Assembly: GCF_002949795.1 (NCBI RefSeq)
Contig: NZ_CP026695.1
Span: forward strand, 1-58,727
Length of the DNA: 58,727 nt
Direction of reading: 5' to 3'
DNA from: Nostoc sp. 'Lobaria pulmonaria (5183) cyanobiont'
GTDB taxonomy: Bacteria > Cyanobacteriota > Cyanobacteriia > Cyanobacteriales > Nostocaceae
The notes beneath the pieces were generated by a model, which was given only the letters and a program-made list of their open reading frames with translations, was not told where the DNA came from and made no database searches. Made by a program: the position numbers and the translations under genes. This document shows, in pieces, positions 31,208 through 39,909 of this stretch; position 1 is the stretch's first letter, and each line of letters begins with the position of its first letter.

Positions 31208-33313
31208 ATGTTTAAAGATTTTTCTGGACAGAATCTTTGTGGAAAGTCTTTTAAAGGTGAAAACCTTACTGGTGCTAATTTTAAGGGTGCTGATATTCGA
31301 GGTGCAAGCTTTACAAAAGCTATCTTAAAAGAAGCAAACTTTAGTTATATAAATTCTGGTTTACAATCGATTACAATATTTTATTTAGTTGTATTTTCAC
31401 TAGTTTTAGTAGCTTTAGCAGGAATTATTGCAGGACTAAGTGGTATTTTTGCATTTTATTTTACTTTGCATCTTAAAACCATAGATATTGTTGATTTTGT
31501 ATCTAATACATTTATTTTATTTTCTTTATCAATTTTTATTGTAATTACTTTATGGAAGGATTTTATATATGGTTTAGTTTTAGGATTATTAGTACTAGTT
31601 CCAAGTTTGCTGATTGGTTTGGCTTTAATTGGACATATTACTGCAATTAGCCAAGCATTTTTTGTTGGCATAGGAGCATTATCTTTAATTGCCACTAGTC
31701 TTGCAGCTATAGCTTTGGCTCATACTGTAATTATAATGATACTTAACTCTGTACCTATAGCTATATTTGGAAGTTTCATAGTGGCTATAGTTTCAGCAGC
31801 AACTTTACATATAACAGAATCAACTCCGACTGCTGCCATTATTTCTGTGTTAGGAAGTTACATTGCTTGGCAAGCATCAAAAGGCGGTGAAAAATTTACC
31901 TGGATTCAAAAAATTGCTGTTGCCGCAGCCGCTACAGGTGGCACAAGTTTTCGGGGTGCAGACTTAACTGATGCTAATTTCACTCAAGCCAAACTAAAAA
32001 GTACAGATTTCCGAGGTGCTATTCTTATCCGCACCTGCTTTCACCAAGTAAAGATGCTTGACCGTGTTCGTCCTGGCACAACTTACCTGCAAAAAGCACA
32101 AGCGCGTCAGGTGTTAGTTACAGGTCAGGGGCAAGAGAAGAATTTTGACCGTGAAGATTTACGAGGGGTAAATTTTCAAGGAGCGAATTTGGTAGATGCA
32201 AGTTTTATTGGTACTAACCTAAGTCAAGCTAATTTACAAGACGCAGATTTATCAAGGGCGAAATTAATACAGACCCAACTTGACGGCACAGAGTTTACAG
32301 GTGCTACTCTCACCGGAGCCTTCATTGAAGATTGGGGCATTACCACTGATACCAAATTTGATGGGGTTAGGTGTGAATACGTGTATATGCGACTCCCCAC
32401 AAAAGAGAATCCTGACCCACTTCGCAAACCTGATAATAACAAAGAGGTATTTGCTGATGGGGAGTTCGGTGATTTTATTAAACCAATTTTTGACACACTC
32501 GACCTGTACCATAACCAAGGTGTTGACCCAAGAGCGATCGCAATTTCCTTTAAGCAGTTAGCAGAGAATCACCCTGATGCTGACCTCCGAATTGTAGGAA
32601 TGGAAGTGCGGGGTGAGGATAAATTTCTACTCCGTGCCAAAACCATACCACAAGCTGATAAGTCTGAACTGAGTGCAGAATATTTTGATACTTATAATGA
32701 GATAAAAGGTTTGCCGGAGCGAGAGATTAAATTATTACTAGAAGAAAAAGATAATCAAATTCTCAGATTAGAGAATATGGTAATGACGGCGTTAGAGCGC
32801 CCTAGCTTTTATTCAAACGTAGAACAGGTAGGTTTTATGACTAACAACCCAGGTGGATTTTCAGTTGGTGGTTCAGTTGGCGGCAACGTCAACAACGTTC
32901 AAGGTGATAACAACCGAGCAGTTCAAGGGGACAATAATCAGGCTGTCCTTGGTGACAATAATCAAGTAACTCAACAAAATCAAGTGGGCGCAGATACCGG
33001 AGAATCGCTCACTAAAGAGGATGTTGTCAAGTTACTGGCAGAACTTGAAACTTTAATTCAAGGCGCAGAACTCCCAGCCAACACTAAAGAAGAAGTAATT
33101 GAAGACTTGAGTGCAGCGAAGAAAGCAACGGATAAAGAAGAACCAAATAAGCAACGAGCATTAGAGCGTTTGGGAACTGTGGCAGAAACACTTGATAAAA
33201 CGAGTAAGGGTGTGGAAGCTGGTCAGAAAATCTGGACAACAGCCAAGCCGATTATTGTAAAGATCGCAACTTGGTTAGGTGCTGCGGCTGGTTCTCATCT
33301 ATTGGGATTGTAG
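31208..33313 (+). CDS. Membrane pentapeptide-repeat protein with GDNN repeat tail
   Basis: The product is 701 residues. Pentapeptide repeats (A(D/N)LxG type) occur at 1-45, 245-275 and 325-370. Between the first two blocks lie about six hydrophobic segments (55-225), so the protein spans the membrane with both repeat blocks on the same side. After a charged region (EIKLLLEEKDNQILRLENM) comes a Gly-rich linker and four QGDNN-type repeats (residues 565-590). The tail ends with a helical domain and a short hydrophobic end. The same GDNN repeats begin the next gene, 9 bp downstream, so the two products probably bind or co-assemble. Confidence 0.8.
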   Translation: MFKDFSGQNLCGKSFKGENLTGANFKGADIRGASFTKAILKEANFSYINSGLQSITIFYLVVFSLVLVALAGIIAGLSGIFAFYFTLHLKTIDIVDFVSNTFILFSLSIFIVITLWKDFIYGLVLGLLVLVPSLLIGLALIGHITAISQAFFVGIGALSLIATSLAAIALAHTVIIMILNSVPIAIFGSFIVAIVSAATLHITESTPTAAIISVLGSYIAWQASKGGEKFTWIQKIAVAAAATGGTSFRGADLTDANFTQAKLKSTDFRGAILIRTCFHQVKMLDRVRPGTTYLQKAQARQVLVTGQGQEKNFDREDLRGVNFQGANLVDASFIGTNLSQANLQDADLSRAKLIQTQLDGTEFTGATLTGAFIEDWGITTDTKFDGVRCEYVYMRLPTKENPDPLRKPDNNKEVFADGEFGDFIKPIFDTLDLYHNQGVDPRAIAISFKQLAENHPDADLRIVGMEVRGEDKFLLRAKTIPQADKSELSAEYFDTYNEIKGLPEREIKLLLEEKDNQILRLENMVMTALERPSFYSNVEQVGFMTNNPGGFSVGGSVGGNVNNVQGDNNRAVQGDNNQAVLGDNNQVTQQNQVGADTGESLTKEDVVKLLAELETLIQGAELPANTKEEVIEDLSAAKKATDKEEPNKQRALERLGTVAETLDKTSKGVEAGQKIWTTAKPIIVKIATWLGAAAGSHLLGL

Positions 33314-33322
33314 AACGCATTT

Positions 33323-34513
33323 ATGAGTCAGTCACCTCATAACTCTGATGCACAACAGCCTGATGCAAATTCAACGCAGCAGGCTGATAGTTTTGCACCT
33401 CAAAATTTAGTGCAGGGGAATCAAAACCGAGTAGTTCAAGGTAATGATAACCGGGTTGTGCAAGGTGATAATAACACAGTAATTCAAGGTAATAACAATA
33501 CACAGAATATCATTATCACCAAGAATTATTATTCTGAAGCAGTTAGTAACGCTTTTGTAAAACCTGTCCAAGAGACTAAAAAAACTTTACAAAATCAACG
33601 ATATGATTTAAATGCGAAACCAGAGAAAGAAGTCATAACACGACCTAAGTTTAAGCCCAGTCTCCAAAAGTATCGGTTTGAATATGCAGAAGTCGTTAAG
33701 CCTTCTAAACTATTTGGATTGGTAAGAAAACCAATCATCAACTCTCACAGAAAGGAAGCTAAGTATTTTCTTGAAGATTTAGGTGGGGGAGTGGAATTAG
33801 AAATGATTGCTATCCCTGATGGAAAATTTTTTATGGGATCATCTGAAGAAAAAAATGCAAGTAGCTCAGAATTTCCTCAACATCTGGTATCTGTTAATTC
33901 CTTCTTTATTGGGAAACACCCCATTACTCAAAAACAATGGAAAGCTGTAGCTTGCTTACCACAGATCAATCACCCCTTAGTAGTTGATTGTTCTAAATTC
34001 AAGGGAGACAGCTATCCCGTAGAACAAGTTTGCTGGGATGATGCTGTTGAATTCTGCGATCGCCTGTCCCAAAAGACAAATCGGGACTACCGATTGCCTA
34101 GTGAAGCTGAATGGGAATATGCCTGTCGTGCTGGAACTACAACTTTATTCCACTTTGGAGACATTATTACTTCTGAGTTGGTAAACTATCAAGATTCTAA
34201 AGATTCTAAATCTTCAAGAGAATTTTTTCATAATCAAACTACTCCTGTTGATAACTTTAAGTTTCCAAATCTCTTAGGGTTATATGATATGCACGGGTTA
34301 GTTTGGGAATGGTGCATGGATCACTGGCATGATAACTACAAGAGAGCGCCCAATGATGGGAAAGCATGGGTCAACAATAGAGATAACCAATTTCGTGTAA
34401 TTAGAGGAGGTTCTTGGGCTGATATTCCAGTAAATTGCCGTTCCGCATCTCGCAAAAAAGCTCGAATTGATGAACAAGGAAATTACCTTGGTTTTCGAGT
34501 AGTTTGTTGTTAA
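33323..34513 (+). CDS. FGE-sulfatase (SUMF1-like) domain protein with GDNN repeats
   Basis: The product is 396 residues. Residues 30-60 contain VVQGNDNRVVQGDNN repeats that match those of the upstream protein. Residues 150-396 are a formylglycine-generating-enzyme-like C-type lectin fold: MIAIPDGKFFMGSS, NPITQKQW-type HPITQKQWKAV, YRLPSEAEWEYACRAGT, GLVWEWCMD and RVIRGGSWAD, ending GFRVVCC. In cyanobacterial signalling and conflict proteins this domain often serves as a recognition module rather than as an enzyme. Operonic with the membrane protein, it may be its soluble partner. Confidence 0.8.
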   Translation: MSQSPHNSDAQQPDANSTQQADSFAPQNLVQGNQNRVVQGNDNRVVQGDNNTVIQGNNNTQNIIITKNYYSEAVSNAFVKPVQETKKTLQNQRYDLNAKPEKEVITRPKFKPSLQKYRFEYAEVVKPSKLFGLVRKPIINSHRKEAKYFLEDLGGGVELEMIAIPDGKFFMGSSEEKNASSSEFPQHLVSVNSFFIGKHPITQKQWKAVACLPQINHPLVVDCSKFKGDSYPVEQVCWDDAVEFCDRLSQKTNRDYRLPSEAEWEYACRAGTTTLFHFGDIITSELVNYQDSKDSKSSREFFHNQTTPVDNFKFPNLLGLYDMHGLVWEWCMDHWHDNYKRAPNDGKAWVNNRDNQFRVIRGGSWADIPVNCRSASRKKARIDEQGNYLGFRVVCC

Positions 34514-34588
34514 ATCAATGTTCGGTATAAATCAAGCCAACTAAAGCAATTTGACGTTTAATAATGTTTTATTTATCTAATATAAAAA

Positions 34589-34786
34589 ATGAACCCACCT
34601 AATCTTATCCCATTGATAATCGTTTTAATTATTGCTGGAATAATTTGGTTTATAACTAAGAAGAAAGAAGAGGAAAAAACTACACCTGTTCGTTCCCACA
34701 AAAGAACGATAACTGTCAAAGGGTATTCTAGAAGCAAACCCAAACCTAAACCCAAGAGCAAAAATCGTCGTAGCGGTAAACGATGA
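34589..34786 (+). CDS. Small single-span membrane protein with basic tail
   Basis: The product is 65 residues: one transmembrane helix (LIPLIIVLIIAGIIWFI) followed by a Lys/Arg/Pro-rich tail (RSKPKPKPKSKNRRSGKR). It follows the FGE-domain gene by 75 bp and may belong to the same unit. The tail could bind nucleic acid or membrane lipids. Confidence 0.5.
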   Translation: MNPPNLIPLIIVLIIAGIIWFITKKKEEEKTTPVRSHKRTITVKGYSRSKPKPKPKSKNRRSGKR

Positions 34787-34987
34787 AACAATGAAAATTG
34801 CACACTTTCTCTACCATTGCCCCCATTACTCATGCCTCTAACTCCGCTGTAAACTCATCCAACGCTTTGACTACTGCCTCTAAAGTAATGTTATGAAAAT
34901 TCCCAACAGCGATCGCCCCCAGAAAATTCTTAGAGGAAAAGCCAGCTTCAAGAGCGATCGCTTGTGACAAAGCAGTACACTGGTACT

Positions 34988-35335
34988 ATGAAAATCCCAG
35001 AGTGCGATCGCTGTCTCCTCTACTCACACAATCCCCACCTTTTCTGTGCAGTTCACCCAGCAGGGCCACAGGGGGATAGTTGTTTGGACTTTCGACTTGA
35101 TCCCAACGCCCAAGCAGAGGAACTATGGGAACCGGAGGGGGCCACTTATTACAACGGCGAACTAATTTTGCAACCGCAACAGCGATTGACGCAACAGCAA
35201 CAGCAAGAACTTCTAGATACCCATCCTATGTTTACAGGTAGATGCCCCCGGTGCAATGCTGAGTTTGACCGCGACTGGTCAGCACGGGTGCATTGGGATT
35301 GCTCGGAATGTGGTTGGATGGATGATACGGTATAG
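34988..35335 (+). CDS. Small zinc-ribbon protein, 115 residues
   Basis: ATG 34988 gives MKIPECDRCLLYSHNPHLFC, two Cys-x-x-Cys-like pairs near the start. The end has CPRCNAEFDRDWSARVHWDC followed by SECGW, a classical zinc ribbon. Between them lie acidic and Gln-rich segments. It is a conserved-looking cyanobacterial type; function unknown. Confidence 0.65.
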   Translation: MKIPECDRCLLYSHNPHLFCAVHPAGPQGDSCLDFRLDPNAQAEELWEPEGATYYNGELILQPQQRLTQQQQQELLDTHPMFTGRCPRCNAEFDRDWSARVHWDCSECGWMDDTV

Positions 35336-35397
35336 GGCTTGTTGCAGCTTTTGGGATAATACAAGAGTGAGGTGCGATTGCCCTATGATGATGGCTT

Positions 35398-35802
35398 ATG
35401 ACTAAAACTAATTCAGAAATTATTGACCAACTTCATACAGCAGCGAATGGTTTACTCATGATGAGTGAGTCTGAGTACCCGTTTGAAGTTTTTTTGTGGG
35501 AAGGTGTTGCACCTGCGACACCCCAAAAAGTTGTACAGCAAACAAATCATCCACAAAATACGCCCGTTGAAATTGTGGGAGTTGACGATTTTTTTCAAGT
35601 GGCAACGACAGCAGAAGATTGGCATGAGGAAGAAGAGAAAGCAACCGTAAAACGATTTCAAACTCTTGTACAGACACTTAAAGAAAACCTGAGTAATTTG
35701 CAGGTGTATTGCCTGGGCAATAAAGAGATTGATACTTATATTGTTGGTGAAACCCCGGCGGGTAATTTAGCAGGACTTTCTACTAAAGTTGTGGAAACCT
35801 AG
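35398..35802 (+). CDS. nuiA: Nuclease A inhibitor (NuiA-like)
   Basis: The product is 134 residues and matches the NuiA fold: ESEYPFEVFLWEG near the start and YIVGETPAGNLAGLSTKVVE at the end, a characteristic pairing in NuiA proteins. NuiA binds NucA tightly and blocks its active site, protecting the producer's cytoplasm. The gene converges on nucA with a 6-bp gap, the same pairing known from Anabaena. Confidence 0.85.
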   Translation: MTKTNSEIIDQLHTAANGLLMMSESEYPFEVFLWEGVAPATPQKVVQQTNHPQNTPVEIVGVDDFFQVATTAEDWHEEEEKATVKRFQTLVQTLKENLSNLQVYCLGNKEIDTYIVGETPAGNLAGLSTKVVET

Positions 35803-35808
35803 CAGTAG

Positions 35809-37008
35809 CTATTTCTCACAGCCAATGCCGTCTTTATTCTTATCAAGTTTATGTGGGTCGTTTGGCAGTACTTTGAAGTTTTTATAAGGAATATCCCCGC
35901 AGTTTAAATCAGGTGGTGAAGGTTTGATACAAACATCAGGATATGCTGGGTCACAATTACTTTCAGACTGTGATTGATTTGATTCTATAGTTCCTGTCTG
36001 TTTAAGGGTTTTATCTGGAATTGTTTTACTTGGTACAAAAGTATTAATAGGTGTGTTTGTCACTCTTGGGCGTGGTGAACTGACCACCACATCATCAATT
36101 TTTGACTCAATACTTTCTTGAATGTTTGGAGAAACATTAGAAAGAAAATCATAACCTGTCAAATTTTCGAGTTGGTCAACACTGACTTTGTAACTTCTCC
36201 AGTCATTGTTGATTTCTTGTTCATTCGGTACGTTAACCGCAATGACACGAGTATTAGCGGTAATACCGTTAAGCTCAGAGCCGGGATTATCTAGTACGAC
36301 AACGATTTTCCAAGTTGATTTGGGAACTGTCACCTTACTCTTAAGCGGCTGTCCTTGACTGCCAAAAGGGCCTGCAATGATGTAAAGTTCTTTACCTTGG
36401 CTTACCAGTTCTCGACAATAATCTTCTAAATTTCCCCAAGTGTTCCGGTTGTTGTCTGGTGTCTGGGGCATCATGTTGCTCATGAGGAAAGTGTCGCTGT
36501 TATCTTCAACTGACCTAGTACGGTCTGCTGAGGGTGTAACATGACCTTTGTCATAACCTGAACCACTGTATATAGTTGGAGTTACCCGTAAAAAGTTTGT
36601 AGGTAAAGTGTCATCAGGTCTAAAATTATTTTGTCTGTCAGCAGTTCCTAGCCATGACTTGTTAAGCTGCCAAGCTACCCAGTTGGGAGTTCCCTTGCTG
36701 TTGTTGTAGGAAAGTGCATATTGATTTTTTACCATTAGATAATTATCTGGATTCGTGACAGTTGCGATCGCACCACTAGGATTGCCTAGCAACAAGTGGG
36801 GGCTTATTGAAGGCTTGGCAGGTGTTGTCTGTTGTGGTTTTTGTGTCGTCGGTGACTGAGTTGGAGTTGGTAATAAGGTTTGACTTGGTGAAGAAGAACA
36901 GCCAACCAGTAAAGTAATGACCACAGTAGCAGCCCATGCCCGAAGGCGATTCCTGTTCAGGCTAAAACTAATAATTTTCAAATAAAACCTCCTTACAGCT
37001 ACAAGCAT
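35809..37008 (-). CDS. nucA: Secreted DNA/RNA nuclease NucA with Excalibur tail
   Basis: The product is 399 residues from ATG 37008. A lipoprotein signal ends in LLVGC. The nuclease core (about 80-280) has GYDKGHVTPSADRT, where His is the general base (DKGH instead of the usual DRGH), and MSNMMPQTPDNNRNTWGNLED with the metal-binding Asn. After a disordered linker comes an Excalibur domain (residues 345-399): NCGDIPYKNFKVL and DKNKDGIGCEK, a Ca2+-binding motif often found on extracellular nucleases. The product digests DNA and RNA outside the cell. Convergent with its inhibitor gene nuiA. Confidence 0.88.
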   Translation of the reverse strand: MLVAVRRFYLKIISFSLNRNRLRAWAATVVITLLVGCSSSPSQTLLPTPTQSPTTQKPQQTTPAKPSISPHLLLGNPSGAIATVTNPDNYLMVKNQYALSYNNSKGTPNWVAWQLNKSWLGTADRQNNFRPDDTLPTNFLRVTPTIYSGSGYDKGHVTPSADRTRSVEDNSDTFLMSNMMPQTPDNNRNTWGNLEDYCRELVSQGKELYIIAGPFGSQGQPLKSKVTVPKSTWKIVVVLDNPGSELNGITANTRVIAVNVPNEQEINNDWRSYKVSVDQLENLTGYDFLSNVSPNIQESIESKIDDVVVSSPRPRVTNTPINTFVPSKTIPDKTLKQTGTIESNQSQSESNCDPAYPDVCIKPSPPDLNCGDIPYKNFKVLPNDPHKLDKNKDGIGCEK

Positions 37009-37110
37009 TTCCCTAATATCAAATATCACCGCGCAATGCCCACAATTCGTAAATATTACAGTTCTCAACAACTAGGCTGGCTTGGTCGAAAAGTACATTG
37101 TTCACAAGCG

Positions 37111-37210
37111 ATAGCGTAGCGTTAGCGAGTATTCGAGCGTCTGCCTGCGGCGGGCTACGCCTACGCCCTATTGCTCAAGTTTCCTCTAAGAAAATAGCGT
37201 AGGCGTAGAC
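37111..37210. repeat. Cluster of dispersed GC-rich repeat units
   Basis: GCGTTAGCGAG...CGAGCGTCTGC, then GCCTGCGGCGGGCTACGCC and GCGTAGGCGTAGAC, plus a CCTCTAAGAA copy (37183-37192). The same units recur near 6511, 7287, 14931, 18211, 29499, 30093, 39459, 47830, 48015 and in the HlyD-like gene at 55157 and 55238. Confidence 0.7.
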
Positions 37211-37258
37211 ATCACTTTGGCTCTACAATCAGTTCATTGCTATCAAATCTGATATCAA

Positions 37259-37774
37259 ATGACTGACCACAAGACCCCACCAAGCGAAATGATTCGCGTG
37301 CCTACTGCCTTAATTCCAGTAGTACGCCAACTATCCCAACTGCACAGAGAGGGGCATACAATTGCCTTGCTGCAAGGATTAGAGGAATTGCTCTCTAGGT
37401 TTGATAGCAATCTTGATATCGATGTTGCCCCAAGCAGTAAATCAGTTTTGCAGATGGAGAAGAAGCTGGAAACCAAACTAGAGGCTATCTCTGGGCAGTT
37501 GGAAAAATTGTCACGAGCTATTTCATCAAACAGATACAACAGTCAACCCAAACAAAGAAGACAAGCTAACCCATACCAACTTTCCCCAGTTGAACTGCTT
37601 GCATTGCCCCCTGAAAACCTAGCACCGCGACTAGGTTTAAGTCCGTCGAGCCTCGCACCGGAACGAGAAAAACTCACTACCAAAGAATTTATCAGTTGGA
37701 CTCGTAACCGTGACCCCAGAGGCATAGGTTGGGAATGGAATGCAAAAGATGGGCTGTACCATCCGGTGAAATAA
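37259..37774 (+). CDS. Hypothetical plasmid protein, 171 residues, possible DNA-binding
   Basis: Residues 10-50 (IRVPTALIPVVRQLSQLHRE) look like the strand-helix start of a ribbon-helix-helix or a regulatory domain. A coiled coil (QMEKKLETKLEAISGQLEKL) follows at 65-85, then a linker and a compact Trp-rich end (WTRNRDPRGIGWEWNAKDG). It lies 58 bp upstream of the recombinase and may assist it. Not assigned to a family. Confidence 0.55.
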   Translation: MTDHKTPPSEMIRVPTALIPVVRQLSQLHREGHTIALLQGLEELLSRFDSNLDIDVAPSSKSVLQMEKKLETKLEAISGQLEKLSRAISSNRYNSQPKQRRQANPYQLSPVELLALPPENLAPRLGLSPSSLAPEREKLTTKEFISWTRNRDPRGIGWEWNAKDGLYHPVK

Positions 37775-37832
37775 TTTCAACTGTCCCCTAACTTGGGGTT
37801 TAATGAGGAAGCATTCAACATAAGAATGGGCA

Positions 37833-38678
37833 ATGTTGAATACTCCCGCTACGCTCACTAACACCGAACTCATCGACCTTTGGCTGCACGGTAAAAGCAA
37901 AAACACCGTTGACGGCTACCGTCGCTATGCCGAGCGGTTTTTTTCTCATGTCAACAAGCACCTCTCGGATTGCACCCTCATGGATTTTCAATTGTGGGTG
38001 ATGACACTCGGTAGTTCTGACAACAGCAAGCGGGTAGCAGTGGGAGCAATAAAGAGTCTATTTTCCTTTGCTAAACAGTTGGGGGTGGTATCGGCTAACT
38101 TGGGAGTGTTAATCAAGTCACCCAAGGCGAAAAATCGATTGGCAGAGCGAATTCTTACTACTGAGGAAGTACAATTACTGATAAATTCCACGACAAATGG
38201 ACGCGATCGCACTCTGGTTCGTTTACTTTACTTTGCGGGTTTACGGGTATCGGAACTATGTGGCTTAAAGTGGCGCGACCTCAAAGCCCGTGGTGATGGT
38301 GGACAAATCACGGTATTCGGTAAGGGTGATAAAACGAGAACTGTATTAGTGGGTGCTGGTATCTGGCGGGACATTAATGAGTTAAAGGGTTACGCCAAAC
38401 ATGATGACCCAGTGTTTGTTTCGCTTAAAGGCGGTCATCTGTGCCGCAGTATGGTTTTTCATATTGTGAAAAATGCTGCTACTCGTGCAGGCATTGAGGG
38501 GAATGTTAGCCCTCACTGGCTTAGACACAGCCACGCTTCCCACAGTCTCGACCGGGGAGCGCCGATACATTTGTTACAGAAAACGCTGGGGCATAGTTCC
38601 GTTGCTATCACGGAAATGTATCTCCATGCTAGACCCACTGATAGCAGCGCTTTGTATTTGCCAGATGATGATGAGTGA
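37833..38678 (+). CDS. Tyrosine recombinase (XerC/D-type integrase)
   Basis: The product is 281 residues. The N-terminal 90 residues are a SAM-like core-binding domain (GKSKNTVDGYRRYAERFF). The catalytic residues are present: Arg in AGLRVSELCGL, Lys in FGKGDKTRTV, His and Arg in HWLRHSHASH, His in LGHSSVAI and the nucleophile Tyr in EMYLHARP. It could resolve plasmid multimers or move an element. No attachment site was recognised nearby. Confidence 0.9.
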   Translation: MLNTPATLTNTELIDLWLHGKSKNTVDGYRRYAERFFSHVNKHLSDCTLMDFQLWVMTLGSSDNSKRVAVGAIKSLFSFAKQLGVVSANLGVLIKSPKAKNRLAERILTTEEVQLLINSTTNGRDRTLVRLLYFAGLRVSELCGLKWRDLKARGDGGQITVFGKGDKTRTVLVGAGIWRDINELKGYAKHDDPVFVSLKGGHLCRSMVFHIVKNAATRAGIEGNVSPHWLRHSHASHSLDRGAPIHLLQKTLGHSSVAITEMYLHARPTDSSALYLPDDDE

Positions 38679-38694
38679 TAGGAGGGCGATCGCT

Positions 38695-38988
38695 CTACCT
38701 TGCTCTGACTAAACGTAACTGTTTCATTATGTAAAATGGCTGTACTAATACAACCATCCAATCATCACCAGGAACTTCATCAAGCTCTTTGTAAAATCTG
38801 ATTTCGTCTGCCTCTGTCCAAGCCTCCACTATTTCTAAGTTGTTGTGATAGAAAGCGTGTGCGACTTGTCCCAAATTTAACTCATCCTTGGTTATATAAA
38901 CCCAAGCGTGAATTTGCTCTCTATAAGGTTTTAATCTTTTGCGGTCTGCTGGATCGGCGAGTTTCTCAAAATGTAGTATTGTAGTCAT
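38695..38988 (-). CDS. Hypothetical protein, 97 residues
   Basis: Not recognised. A helix-rich N-terminus with charged residues (FEKLADPADRKRLKPYREQI) is followed by strands (AWVYITKDELN, DDWMVVLVQPFY). TTCTTAGAGA, a variant 10-bp repeat, lies just upstream of its ATG at 38992, as for several neighbouring small leftward genes. Confidence 0.5.
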   Translation of the reverse strand: MTTILHFEKLADPADRKRLKPYREQIHAWVYITKDELNLGQVAHAFYHNNLEIVEAWTEADEIRFYKELDEVPGDDWMVVLVQPFYIMKQLRLVRAR

Positions 38989-39025
38989 ATATTCTTAGAG
39001 AAAAGTGGGAGCGATCGCCATTAAT

Positions 39026-39166
39026 TTAATTATGATCAATATTATTAATATCTTCTTCCCAAATGATGAATCCTCTATTTTCCATTTCTTGAAAACACTC
39101 CTCCTCCAATAAACAGAGGGTATCATCTGGTAGGAGTTTCAGCAACATTTTAAGTATTTTTTTCAT
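39026..39166 (-). CDS. Small acidic hypothetical protein, 46 residues
   Basis: The start at ATG 39166 sits 1 bp after a TTCTTAGAGG repeat (39168-39177) on the opposite strand. The frame opens further upstream, but those residues are encoded by repeat. The product (MKKILKMLLKLLPDD ... EEDINNIDHN) is an amphipathic helix with an acidic end. Confidence 0.4.
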   Translation of the reverse strand: MKKILKMLLKLLPDDTLCLLEEECFQEMENRGFIIWEEDINNIDHN

Positions 39167-39219
39167 ATTCTTAGAGGATAAGAGAGCGATCGCTTTTCCC
39201 TTAACGATCGCACTAAGCA

Positions 39220-39429
39220 CTAATCATTAACCAAAAAATGGTTATCTGATTTAGAGAAAATCAACTTGCAACCAAATTCAACTACATAAACTTTTGTTAG
39301 TTCAAATTTCTCTGCTCTTTCATCAAAAAGACAAGTCACTGTCTTGACTTCTTGAGTACCAGAATTACAATACTTAAATGTTGCAGTAATAGTTCTAATG
39401 TTAGTTGGTTTATCTTCACCTTCAAACAT
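39220..39429 (-). CDS. Hypothetical protein, 69 residues
   Basis: Not recognised. Beta-rich pattern (IRTITATFKYCN, VKTVTCLFDE, VYVVEFGCKLIFS) suggests a small barrel. A TTCTTAGAGG repeat lies 15 bp upstream of the ATG, repeating the arrangement of neighbouring genes. The three cysteines have no clear metal spacing. Confidence 0.5.
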   Translation of the reverse strand: MFEGEDKPTNIRTITATFKYCNSGTQEVKTVTCLFDERAEKFELTKVYVVEFGCKLIFSKSDNHFLVND

Positions 39430-39511
39430 AATTTATTCCTATTTTCTTAGAGGATAGGTGCGTAGTTTACCGCCATAGGCATCTCTACGAGAGGCTGCGC
39501 CAACGCCCCAT

Positions 39512-39859
39512 TTATAACTGTATCTTGGCTTCATTATCTTCATCGCCTGAATACCATGCTTTAAAATCATAGCCATCTATGGTTTTTTGATAGTCATATT
39601 CCATATCTAAAGCTTCAGCCGCTTCAATAAACTGTTCTAGTGTGCCATCATGCCAGCTAATATACTCACTGCCTATCGCCTCAATAATTGCCTTAGCTGC
39701 ATAGCCCTGCTGGATAGATATCAGTTGGCTTTGATGCTGCCAAGTTTGACAGATGCGGCAGCTATAACCCCAGTCATATTTTAAATCTTTGTAATGATGA
39801 GTTTTCATTTCACAATTACGGCAGTATAGGAATTTTGATAGGTCTAATGCAGTTGTCAT
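39512..39859 (-). CDS. Zinc-ribbon hypothetical protein, 115 residues
   Basis: Residues 10-45 hold YCRNCEMKTHH and SCRICQTWQ, two CxxC pairs forming a zinc ribbon. The rest is acidic and helical (TLEQFIEAAEALDMEY). The start ATG 39859 follows a short AT-rich leader. Such small zinc proteins occur widely on cyanobacterial plasmids; function unknown. Confidence 0.6.
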   Translation of the reverse strand: MTTALDLSKFLYCRNCEMKTHHYKDLKYDWGYSCRICQTWQHQSQLISIQQGYAAKAIIEAIGSEYISWHDGTLEQFIEAAEALDMEYDYQKTIDGYDFKAWYSGDEDNEAKIQL

Positions 39860-39909
39860 AAAAAAGGAAATTGAACGCTAGTTATATTTTTCCCAATTGA
39901 ACAAGAGTT

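Noticed and set aside
34321..34513. Variable region of a diversity-generating retroelement at the FGE-domain C-terminus
   Set aside because: The domain type fits, but I saw no reverse transcriptase or template repeat in the window.
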